Assembly: GCA_963969365.1 (NCBI GenBank)
Contig: OZ017746.1
Coordinates: 1,426,001-1,490,000, forward strand
DNA: 64,000 nucleotides
Reading direction: 5' to 3'
Source: Asterochloris sp. CNOR1
Taxonomy: Eukaryota > Chlorophyta > Trebouxiophyceae > Trebouxiales > Trebouxiaceae
Shown here: piece after piece, positions 23,801 through 33,564 of the stretch
How positions within the stretch are numbered: the first letter of the stretch is position 1
Layout: every line of letters starts with the position of its first letter
The notes under the pieces: model-generated
Told to the model about the DNA's origin: nothing
Databases searched by the model: none
What the model saw: only the letters and a program-made list of their open reading frames with translations
Position numbers and translations under genes: made by a program

Positions 23801-25111
23801 GTGTGCTGTGTCACGCTGCCATGATTGAATGCAGCCCTGTAGTAAAGCAGAGGTGCAAGTCAGCTTTCCTGCAGGTGGGCTTCATCAACGCCTTTGTGCT
23901 GCGGAACGTGATGAAGCGCCTGAATAGAGCAGTGCTGGCATGCTATGACAGCCTGGACCTGCAGGTGGGCACTTCAAGCAGAACAAGTGCCTGACCGCTC
24001 TGACCATACCAGCTGCAAGGCAACAGTAGCTGTCCAGCATCACACTGTCCTGTCTGTCAGCGAACAACCCCATGTTTGAGCCTGCTTCTCTGTAGCCTTC
24101 TATGTGCTTAACACCCTGCGGACTGATGCCATAGCATCTTCTTCTGCAGGCCTGATTTGATTTGCAGCTGCAGAATGGTGGGGCCCGTGTCTCCAACTTC
24201 CTTGACATCACATCTGGTGAACTCCCTTCTTGCAGGACCTCAAGCTGGCAGAGGTGCTTGGCATTCAGAACATCAAGGCCCCCGCCTTCGTGACTGGCAA
24301 CATGTTCTACAGGATGAGCGCTGGCCTGGGACGCGCCGCTGCACATGCTGTCTCTACAGTGAGCTGATACCTGCCTGCGCCTGGCTCAGAGCTGCCTGCC
24401 GCCAAATCACAGTAACCAGTTTGAGCGCAATGTGTGCAAGGGAAGCCTCTTTGGGAGTGCCTCCTTCACGCTGCCCATCAAAGCAGCATCATGCAGGCTT
24501 GTGCGCAGCAGCATGTGCTGTGTCAGTACTGCTCCGTGTTGCCTTGCAGTTTCTGGCTTTTGGACTTGTGATCGGCCTTCTGGCCACCGCCTCAGCCATG
24601 AAGTGGACTGTCACAGCCCAATTGATCTGCAATACTCCCACCATGATTTTGGAGGTAGGCTGCGAAGCCGTGCCACTATGCCTGCAGTGCCCTCAGACAG
24701 AGCCGCTGGCAGGACCATTCTCTATCTTAAGATATTCTGGGCGCCCTGTCTCCAGATGTAATATAGATGTGCTGCGGTTGCTTGCTGAACACCTGGAGGT
24801 TGTGCTGCTGTCGGGTGCGACAGACATGCTGCAGCGCGCTGAGGGCAAGCAGTGCAATTGGTTTGGCCCCTGAGCAGCTGGTGGTGTAGAGGCTTGTCTC
24901 TGCTGCAGGCTACCCCAGCTGCTGCTTGCACTCCCTGCAGGGCGGCATGTTGCTTGTGCTTATGATGGCCCATATGGCTAGCCATGAGTACATGCGGGCC
25001 CGCCTTCAGACTGTCATCCTTCGCCGGGTCCAGCTGCAGGCGGCTCTGGATGCCCTGCTCCTCCCATTCCCTCAGGATTTGCCATTGCAAAAGCCTCTCA
25101 GCTGCACCTAA
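20814..25111 (+). CDS. FET4-like low-affinity iron permease
   Basis: Polytopic membrane protein of the low-affinity iron permease family (Pfam PF04120). In yeast, Fet4 takes up Fe2+ and, less specifically, Co2+, Cu, Cd and Zn. The start is ATG 20814. Blocks along the exons: FAGMVTFVLTWAILGVFY (helix) and QQIWQIAMQ (to 21017); NISSICCYLWDITLMFAQKR (21277-21375); GERKLRQLSIL; GGIIAWLALGPKLDFGNDW (about 22174-22240); VNTATAVELIIMTTFLQNTK (about 22534); SISITLSILLLGVWLALG (about 23300); NWWLIIGTYTGL (about 23600); VGFINAFVLRNVMKRLNRA (about 23875); FLAFGLVIGLLATASAMKW (about 24549); and GGMLLVLMMAHMASHEYMRA (about 24941) running to the stop at 25109. The W-L-x-x-N-T and GTYTGL signatures are family hallmarks. 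Some middle exon borders (21805-22150, 22690-23270) are unresolved. Confidence 0.82.
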
Positions 25112-26281
25112 GACAACCAGCAAGCAGGCGCTCATCTCGTCAGGCAACCTTGACCTGGCAACCACCTGTGATCATGCAACATCAAGCTCTGCTTTTGGCC
25201 CAGGCCCGTAGAGCACCACTGCCTCAGATAAATCTGCCGCCCAGAACATTTCCTGCATACTGTGCTCCTGTAAACTGTCCTCACAGTCTGCTCCCAACCC
25301 ATGTACATGCCCTGGTGTTTTGTGGCACTTTGAACTTGGTAGCCATGGTGGCCATTCTGCCCTGCTATCTGCTAATCTGATCTGCTATCAGTCCCCTTTG
25401 CATTGCTTTGTGCTACCACAGCTGCTTTACAGCCCATCAGACATATTATTTTGTGTCATGTACTATCAGGGTGCTGAGAATTTCCATCACTGCCTGCATT
25501 GTTTGTGGAGCCAAACTGCCCGTGTTGCAGAGACTGTAACATACAAGTCTGCAACCTTCTTGTCACACACAACTGGGGACAAGCCTGTCTGAGGAACCTG
25601 TGTAAGCTTTTCACAGAATTGACCTATCATCAACACACAAGATATGTTACACTAACAATACGCACAAGGACAGGCACGCAATTGAATATCAGCGGACAGT
25701 TTAAAGCTAACATGCAACATTGATGCAGCTTGAGGCAATCATGGCAACACAACAACAAAGTACACAAAAAGCGCATCACCATGAACGCACAGGGAAACGC
25801 AGGCAGCTGAATTTCAGCGGACAGTCTGCAGATATAGCTGACAGCCAATATTGGGGCAGCTTGAGGCAATCAGGAGCAACAGAACAACGGACAATTTGCA
25901 TTTCAGAGAGTGCAAGGATGGGGTACTGCAGTTGTGATGGCTGAACTGAGTGCAAAGTCTGCGCATAGCAGTGACCTTGTGTAATGCCTCAGACTCAGAG
26001 GTGTTGATGCGGCGCTAGAGAGCAAGTGGAGGTTCTGGAAGCCATTGTGCTCAGCGACGAGCAGTCAGTGAACTGAGGAATGTGAGGATGCCGGTGACTG
26101 GATCAGTCCTGGATGCTTGGAGGGTACCGAGTGCCGATGATGTACAGGTCCTTGCAGCAGTAAGAGAGGCAGTCAACACTTTGCACGCCAATCCCAGCTG
26201 GTCTAGGTGCACAGCATTCACAGCCAGTCAGAGCAGGCTGCAACTGCCAGCACTCACTGGTGGCAAGAGATTGGAAACCGC
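25112..26281. other. intergenic, 3' ends of permease and nitrile hydratase
   Basis: Convergent 3' flanks, about 1.17 kb, more AT-rich than the rest of the window and without a supported exon. It contains a short direct repeat described separately. Confidence 0.6.
25674..25890 (+). repeat. two-unit direct repeat
   Basis: Two units, about 25674-25745 and 25796-25877, share tcagcggacagt near the start and gcagcttgaggcaatca at the end, with ggcaacacaacaac / gagcaacagaacaac after it. Spacing between units is about 120 bases. Not coding as far as I can see. Confidence 0.7.
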
Positions 26282-29200
26282 TCATTGGTAGATGAACTTG
26301 CCCACATATCCAGCCGATTTAGGGAAGAACTCGCCCCCATCCTTCTCCAGCTGGGCGGGGGTCTTGGGCAGTGCCACCTGCATATGCATGCCTTGTTTGC
26401 AGAGGCCACAAGTGCGCGTGTGGAGCCAGGACTGCAGCAAGCTTACAAGCCATCAGCTTCCCCAGTGCCCACAATTGTACCAGCCAGCAATGCCAGCCAC
26501 ATACAGGCAGATGACTGATGCTGGTCAATGAAGCAATAACATTGACCAGCACCAGTGATACGCCTGTGCATTGCAGATGCTCCTGACAAAGAGCAGCAAG
26601 CATGAGCAAGCAGTGTGAACGTTAGGCAACACAGTATGAGGCATGACAGCATGTTGGAATGCTTACCCCAATGATCGAGTCACGGGTCACCAAGGCCTGC
26701 AGCTTGTCCTCAGACCAGCCCTCGGTGCCCTCGGGGCGCAGGGGGATGCTCAGGAACCTGCAGCCAGCATGCCTCACGTCACAGGGAATATCTTTGCATG
26801 CATGATGGCCAGATGCTGGTTCCAATGTATGTCACGGGAGTTCCCTGTGGATGCACGTGAAGGCTGTCGAAGTAAGCACCAGCCTTGTGCTTGCTTAAGG
26901 AAAAGGTCTTGATCAAGCCAAGACAAGGATTCTTGGACTGCACCATGTAGCACTGGCTACCAGGCAGCAGATGCAGAAGGTTTGAAGCGTGTCTGGCATG
27001 CACTTTCTCGCCTGGAGTCAGCGTTGGAGTCCATGACGTGGATGGTGGTGCTCTCAGGCAGCGTGGTGCCAAACTCCTTCAGCACCGCACGGGGGTCGCG
27101 GACGCTGCGTGCACGGAAGCTCCTCGCTTTGTACCTGCAGCAGGCAGTGAATTGGGCTATTGAGCTAAGCAGCTGCTGATCAAAGAAGCAGCAGCAGCTG
27201 GCAGGCAGAGACAGGTGTGGCTCATGCAAAAGCAGGGGCAACATGGGTGATAGAGAGCAAGCCCACAAGCACAGCATCATGGCAAGAGAACTTCTCAAGC
27301 GCTGGCGGCACAAAATGAGCAGTTCTCTCTGTCGGCAGACAGGATGCATGGGTCAGCACAGCTTACCAGGAGGGGGCCATGCCCAGCACAGAGATGGGGT
27401 AGCAAGAGCACAGTGTGCACACCTGCAGCAGCAGCAAAGTTGCTGAAGCACAGTGGCCAGGTTCATGCTTTCAAGCGCAGAGGTGACAGGCGCCAATGTA
27501 CAGGTCTGGTACATGTACATGCGGGTGTGCCCAGCCGATGGCTCCCAGGTATGCCAGAAGTGCCCCATGCTGGACTCACCAACAGGTGGTGCAGGCCAGG
27601 CTTGTTCTCCACCACCTTCAGGAGGATGCCGGACAGCTGGGCGTTGGCTTCTGCAGGGGCAAGGCAAGCAGCATGTGCCAAAGCGGGCTCAGGGCAGATT
27701 GGAGAAGTTGCAGCCGAGGGTGCGGACTGCTATTGCATACAGGTCTGGCAGGCATGAAGTCAGGCTGCATCCCACAACATCGACGTGGTTGTATGACGCT
27801 ATGAGCAGATATCTGGGCAGCCCTCTGGGCAAAAGGGTGGCAGCTGCACAAGGTGTCAGCTCAGCAGCATGAGCGTACATGGCCACCACACGTGCTGTAG
27901 GCTGTCAGCTGAGACTTGAGAAGAGCAAAGCACAAGATGCCTCTCACCAGTGACGCCGCCGTACGGCTTCCACCCCTCTGCAGAGATGCCCATCTCCTTG
28001 ATGGCGGACACACCGTCCGCAAGCAGGCGCTTCTTGTACTCAGGGTCTGTCCACGCCCGTGCCACTACGCGAGGCCCCAGGCCTGCAAGTCAGACCGAGC
28101 ATGCAATCCTGAAGACACCAAGAGAAGCTGGCAACTGGGCGGAATCGGACAGCACTGACAGCAGCAGAATGCACCAGCGAGTACAGAGAGAGTCTGAAGG
28201 GCCAGACGCATGGTTGTGCCAGCCTGCATACGCACAGTGGCCACGCTGCTGGCACCCGAATTCAGGCACCATTGCTAAAATCTATGCAACCCCATCACAC
28301 AAGTCCTGATAGCTCACCACGGCTCCCATAGCTCTCCAACTCCTCAATCATGGCCGTCATGTCCTCTGGCTTTACAACCTTCTTGCCATACAGCACCTGC
28401 AAAGTTTGAATGCAGCAGACCTTTAGTGGTGTAGCAGACTTGAGAGGGGTGAAGCTCTGGAGGTAAGCACATCATGCCAGTCAGCACCTATTGAGCTGCA
28501 GAGGGGAGTCGCAGTTGCAAACTGTTGGCGGGCTAAAGATATGCAGAGGTGTGTGCCGTCGGGGGATGTGCTGACAGCAAAGTTGTTGGGCAAGTGCAAA
28601 ACATACGTGCTGGGCACACCGCTCTCCTTGCAGCCCCTGTCAGGGGTCTGTAAGTGACCTGGCTGCACAGCGCCGCCAGACTGCACAGCGCTGACGGACT
28701 GCATGAGCGGGTCAGTCGCAAGTAACAACCTTGAGGATGGCGTTGATGAAGCGTGCCTTCTCAGCGTCTTCCCCTTCAGCATCGACCGCCTTCTGCTCGA
28801 CCTGCAACAGGTGTCAGGGGGTGAGGCAGTTCACCTCTTTCGGTTGCATCATGAAGGTACCACACCCATGCCGCATGCATGCATGCAGGCCATGCTGCAC
28901 TTGTTGCAAGACAGCTAGCTGTGTGTACGCTTGGAGTCTACAGCAGGGGCTGGCCTACCTGGCCGATGAACAGAGCCCACTGGCATGCTAGCAGGCAGCC
29001 CTACCTCCAGGCGCTCATCATGGGTATGCTCGTGGCCATTGTGGCTGTGGGTGGTCGTCTTGCCTGCATTGTAACCCTCTGGCATGCCCTTGCGGGTGGC
29101 CTGCAGCCCGCATGAAAGAAGTCAAGCACAGCAACAGGATGATTGTGGGTGGATGCCTGCCCCTCTCATGGGCCAACTCGGGTGCCACTGCAAGAGGCAT

Positions 29201-31633
29201 GGCCAGATGCAACAAGCATGCAGGACATCAGAGACAATCGGTGCGGAGCCCAACCTGCTGCTTTTTGAACTCAGCCTCGCTGGAGGGGTCCAGCCATGAT
29301 TGCCAGATCTGCATGGACAGTCACTTGAGGGTTGCAGCATTGGGCGTGGTCTCGCGATTATGCGCAGCTGACAGCTGTGAACCGCACCGCACCCAAGCAG
29401 CAGCAATTCACAGCTGCAACAAGGCAGCAACCCCAGCAATGCAGCAGGTCTAAGCGTGGCAAACTGACAGCTACATGCCCCCAACCACCTCTGCTCACCT
29501 CAATCTCCAGCGTGTCAGAGTCCGGGCCTGCAGCCAGGGACACGTTGCAGGTGAACAGCAGCCTCAAACCAAAGCTGTAGCGTCAAGAGTGCAGCACTGC
29601 TGCAAATCAGCGCGCCGCAGCGCAGGCTTACCTGAGTAGCCTTCCCACAAATCTCTTTGGAAGAATTTGACGCGGTACAGGGGCTGGTGGGGCCCAGTCA
29701 CATAGTGGAAGGCATCGATCTCCGGAGTCTCGAGGTACCCCAGGCAGTCCTGCAGGGGTGCAGGGGATGCGGCTGCCCTCAGCACCGGCATACAGCCATG
29801 TTGCACAAAGCACGCTGCCACGCAGATGCCGCAGCCACTGCTGCTGCTGAGTGTCCGCGCTGATGCCAAGCCCACTAAATGGAATTGTTGCAGCGCCCTC
29901 ACCATGTCGATGATGCCAACCACGCCGAACAGGTAGCCTGGAGTTCGCAGGTGGGGCTTGCGGTAGCGCACGGCAGCATCCTCCGTCTTGCAGCGAACAT
30001 AGTCCCCCTTCTTGAACCTGTAAAAGGCCAGAGCTTGGTTACCAGCGACTGTCACATCAACAGATTTTCGGTGTTCAGCAGCGTGTGCATGGTGAAGAGG
30101 CCGTGAGGGGAACTTGTGTCTGCCTGAGTTTGCAGGGAGGGCAAGACAGGGCTGAGTCAGTTCCCATCAGTCAGAGCCACGACACAGGTCAAGATGGGGC
30201 AGGGAGTGCCCGACTGGCACTGTCATGCTATCGGCTGATGACGGTCTGCTGGAAGACAGAAGCTGCAACAGCCTCATGAAAGGACAGCTACGAATCGAAG
30301 GACTGAATGGCAGTTAGTGAGCAGGCAAGCAGTGGAACACCACCAAGTCTGAGCGCATGCTGTGGGCAGTGCACCTGTCAAAACCTCCCACTGCTCTCAC
30401 ACAAGCATGCCACATGGCAGAGGCATTGCTCACATGATCTCGGGCTCCTTCGTGGGCAGGCCCAATGCTTCGTCCAGCTCGGGCTGGGTGATGGTGCCGC
30501 GCTCAATCATGGTCGTCGCGATGGCGGAGGCCCACTTCTCATCTGTATGCAGCAGAAGGTGGAGGATGAACAGGCTGTGCCTGCAAACTGACTGGCCGAA
30601 CAAATGGCTTCAGCCTTAGTGTACCTTGACCAGGCCGATGTCTGAGTTCAGGTACACACATGCACGCTTGCATGGGGTGTCTCAATCTGCTCAAATGCAG
30701 AGCCTCTGGACGTGCAAGGCATGCTCATTACTGCAAGGGTGCCTGCCCAGCATGGTACCAATAGCTGTGCAGGCACCCCATTGTCCACCCATGGTTGCAC
30801 AGCGCCCCCCGAGCAGGCCAGCACTTCCAGCCAGATGTCATCTAGCAAGGGGCACAATTCTCGGCGACTAAACAACCGACAGCATGAGCCCAGGTTTGGC
30901 ACACCATCCATGTAGGGGCACAAGTTGCAGAGGGGGGTTGATTTTCAGCAGCGGCTCACAGTATGTCTTTGTGGCAAAGGCTGTGGTTGGGAGATATTCG
31001 ATGGCGCGACGCATCTCCCCACTCTTCACGAAGCCGCCTCCCACCAGCAGGCAGGAGAGAGCATGCACCTGGTACCTGCAGGGGAGGGGCTGACAGTGTC
31101 TGAGCCAGTGATGTCGTGCGGGCAGACCGACTGGGGACCCGTGGGGGGCCTTAGGTCACACCACTTGATGATCTGAGGCACAGAATAGAAAGCTGTGCTG
31201 TGCAGCCAGCATGTAGCGCATGGGCTCAACTGACATAGCAAGCAGCAACACGGGTGAAGCAAGGAGGCAGGCTCACTCCCAGTATTTGACAGGCTTCTGA
31301 GTTTTCTTGATGGCCAGGCTGAGAGGAGCGTCCACACTGTCGAGGTTGCCTGGCACAGCAAAATCATCGCCTGCACACAGCTGCACTGATATGAGCTGGC
31401 TGCACTGACCCCTTGAAGAGCCACAATCTGCATCATGCTCGAAGATGAAGCTGCGGACCTGGTGTGAAGCCCATGCCGCCCACATCCTGTAGGAGGGGAG
31501 GCTATTCCGATTAGCATGTGCACAAGCCAGGCATGGCAAGGGTTTCCTGCTGCAAGCACTTGTTTAGCCCAAAAGCTACATGCTGAGGATTGTAGGGCAC
31601 CTGAGCATTGTCGATGCCAAACGCTGGCGCCAT
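26282..31633 (-). CDS. beta-alpha fused cobalt-type nitrile hydratase
   Basis: Nitrile hydratase hydrates nitriles (R-CN) to amides at a low-spin Co(III) or Fe(III) centre. Eighteen exons close in phase to 504 residues: 31601-31633, 31459-31486, 31277-31370, 30960-31075, 30434-30542, 29903-30017, 29632-29749, 29499-29527, 29255-29308, 29005-29100, 28730-28801, 28318-28396, 27948-28082, 27580-27650, 27367-27422, 27012-27134, 26667-26757, 26282-26377. Beta half (about 1-232): DVGGMGF, then EMRRAIEYLP, YYEKWASAIATTMIERG, the SH3-like barrel FKKGDYVRCK with HLRTPGY (family H-x-R-x-P-x-Y), and YRVKFFQRDLWEGYSG. A His-rich linker (HSHNGHEHTHDE, about residues 250-261) follows. Alpha half: PRVVARAWTDPEYKKRLLAD, the metal claw VCTLCSCYP (Co-type Thr), RAVLKEFG, and LRPEGTEGWSEDKLQALVTR. 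In bacteria alpha and beta are separate genes; the fused beta-first order with a His-rich linker is known from Monosiga-type eukaryotic enzymes. One intron (26758-27011) has a GC donor. No obvious organelle-targeting peptide is visible. Confidence 0.93.
29005..29100 (-). other. His-rich inter-subunit linker exon
   Basis: A single 32-codon exon carries exactly the join between the beta and alpha halves of the nitrile hydratase, reading ..MPEGYNAGKTTT then HSHNGHEHTHDERLE. Five His occur in twelve residues. It may bind or hand over Co2+. The linker coincides with one phase-0/phase-0 exon, consistent with a former subunit boundary. Confidence 0.85.
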
Positions 31634-32124
31634 AACTGCTGAACTGAAGAAAGCGCCCCTTGATTGGAAGCCCCGAGACTGAAAGGACTGATATACGGTG
31701 ACAATCCAGCAAGGAGTACCCGATGTACAATGTGCTGCCGAGAGTAAAGCTGTGCCGAGGGTAAGCACTGAATGGATATCTGGGTTTAGAATCCAGCTTG
31801 ACCGGTCAATTACTGCTTGTGCCAACTTGAAATCATCAGCATATCCTGGTCCAGTGAGGGACGGAGTACTTCATGTTAACATTGCCAGAATAACACATTC
31901 TCAAGTCACAAACGCAGGGCAGCCCTGTAAGGGGTCAGGACCCCGCCACAGGCATCGGATGCAGCAAGCTGGGTCCTGTCAACGAAGAGCACAGTTGAGG
32001 AGAAGTCAAGTCAGCAGAACCACATGGCACCCTGCTTGTCTCAGGAGATCGCTTGCAGACACCACAAGCTGTGCACAGGGTCAGCACAGCCGCAGGACAG
32101 AAGTCCACATGTGCAGCAGCGACC
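31634..32124 (-). promoter_or_regulatory. upstream region of the nitrile hydratase gene
   Basis: About 490 bases between the last recognisable CobW residue and the hydratase ATG. On the minus strand a TATA-like gtatatcag lies about 57-65 bases before the ATG, and a ccaatcaa box lies about 30 bases before it. This is a proposed promoter only; part of the stretch may be decayed CobW 3' sequence. Confidence 0.3.
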
Positions 32125-33563
32125 TGCAGTGAACCACTGCCAGACCAGCAGGGGTCGGGCAGCCACCCAGAAGAACCCTTGCTGCGCAGCGTGGGCGGCA
32201 GCGCACCACCCTTCACAGCTGCCTGCCACAGGCGCTCAGGGTGGAAGGGGCGGTCAGTGTGGAAGACAAAGCTGGCGATGCCGAGCTGCTAGGACTCTGG
32301 GGTGTGGGGTGCAGTGCCAGCGAGCTCCTGCTGCCACCCTCCGGCTGCAGCAGCGGGCTCCAGGCTGAACCTGCAAAGGCGGGGAGGAATTATCGGTGAA
32401 CGGCATGAGCACTCGGCAAAGTTGTGAGGCTGACCAGGTCCCCATGCTGCATGGTGGTGCTGCCGCTGTGCATGCTCCCCGCTTCCTTGTTTGGTGCAAA
32501 AGGGGGCAGCCCCAGTCTGGTCTGCCTAGCACCAGGGCTTCAGCAACCCACTCAACCTGAGCGTTGCGCAGCCTGCTGCCACATGGTTCAGTGCTGCTGA
32601 GCATCTGTTATAACAAAACAACATTGTGGCAATGGCGCAGATACCCTCTTCTACACAGCCATGGCTGGCGGTGCTGCCAACTGCCAAGAAGCATACAGCG
32701 ATGGCATGGACGCTCTCACGTGCGCATGCCTGAGAGAGTGCCTCTCCACAGTGCCCTTGTCAGACTTGGCTTCGAAGAGCCATGCAATCTGCCAGGGAGC
32801 AGGGTGTCTTACCTGTAGGTGGAGAGGACCTCATGCAGTAACACATCGCAGTGCTGGCGGGGCGCGACGCGGGCCGCAGGGTTCAGGCGTAGCAGCAGCG
32901 CCTTGGTGGTGGCAGCCTGCTCCGGCCCCACCAGGTTGGTCTTGTTCAGCATGATCACATGGGCAAACTCCACCTAAGGGCAGCTGCACAGCTGCTGTGA
33001 CTGTGCCGCCTGACACCTTGCAGCCCATATGCTTGCAGGAGGCCAGGCTCCTGTGACTGCTCTCCACAGGTATACTGGTGCAATGCTGAGGTTCTGCGGC
33101 ACCAAGCTGTGCCACTGATGGTATACCACCACCTGCCTGGCGGCCAGCAGGCCTGCCAGGCAGCGGATTTGCTGCACACTGACTGCCATGCCGCGATCCT
33201 GCAACGTGGCGCTGCCGGCCATCACTGTGGCAGGCGCTGGCGTCGGCTATGGTGGCCTGCAGCGCAGCACACCAGCCGGTACAGGCGGGCACTCTTGGAG
33301 ACATGGGACAACGCTGTGGCCCATAGATTATGGTAGAAGCCAGACTTGAAGAGTCCATGCCGAACAGGGGCGGCTGCTGACTCCAGCTGCTGGCTCCAGC
33401 AAAATAGGCTGCCCCAGCAGCATGACCTCTGAGCAGCCCCTCAGGCACAGCTCACCATGGACTCGACGGCAGTCACCTGTACCAGGGTAGCGCTCCCCTC
33501 GGCCCTCTGCGTGGAAGGCTGCTGCCACAGTCATGGCCTCACTGACGCCCGCAGGACATGTGG
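32125..33563 (-). pseudogene. decayed CobW/P47K-type G3E GTPase (nitrile hydratase activator-like)
   Basis: G3E GTPases of the CobW/YciC/P47K group insert or chaperone Co, Zn or Fe, and several are nitrile hydratase activators. Matches in order on the minus strand: GVSEAMTVAAAFHAEG (about 33545, family STGISEP), DRGMAVSVQQIRCLAGLLA (about 33195), VEFAHVIMLNKTNLVGPEQA (about 32970, G4 motif NKxD as NKTN), LNPAARVAPRQHCDVLLHE, and the CobW C-terminal domain GGWQQELAG..APHTPES / QLGIASFVFHTDRPFHPERL / LRSKG.FFWVAARPLLVWQW (32128-32370). Damage: no N-terminal P-loop (GxxGxGKT) or CxCC metal motif exists, because recognisable sequence stops at the duplication edge near 33563. An in-frame TAG lies between PES and QLG (about 32290), and a one-base loss shifts the frame at RSKG|FFW (about 32190). 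It is a host-type gene in decay, immediately upstream of the hydratase on the same strand. Confidence 0.75.
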
Positions 33564-33564
33564 T

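Noticed and set aside
27453-27667. C-T-L-A-P-V-T-S-A on the minus strand as a degenerate nitrile hydratase metal motif
   Set aside because: The true claw C-T-L-C-S-C lies in its own exon at 27367-27422, with matching splice sites and phase; this stretch is intron.
26282-31633. Bacterial contamination as the source of the nitrile hydratase
   Set aside because: Seventeen spliceosomal introns with the same tgcag acceptors as neighbouring genes interrupt it.
32280-32300. TAG in CobW read as a recoded codon
   Set aside because: The same gene also has a missing P-loop end and a frame slip, so decay explains the stop more simply.
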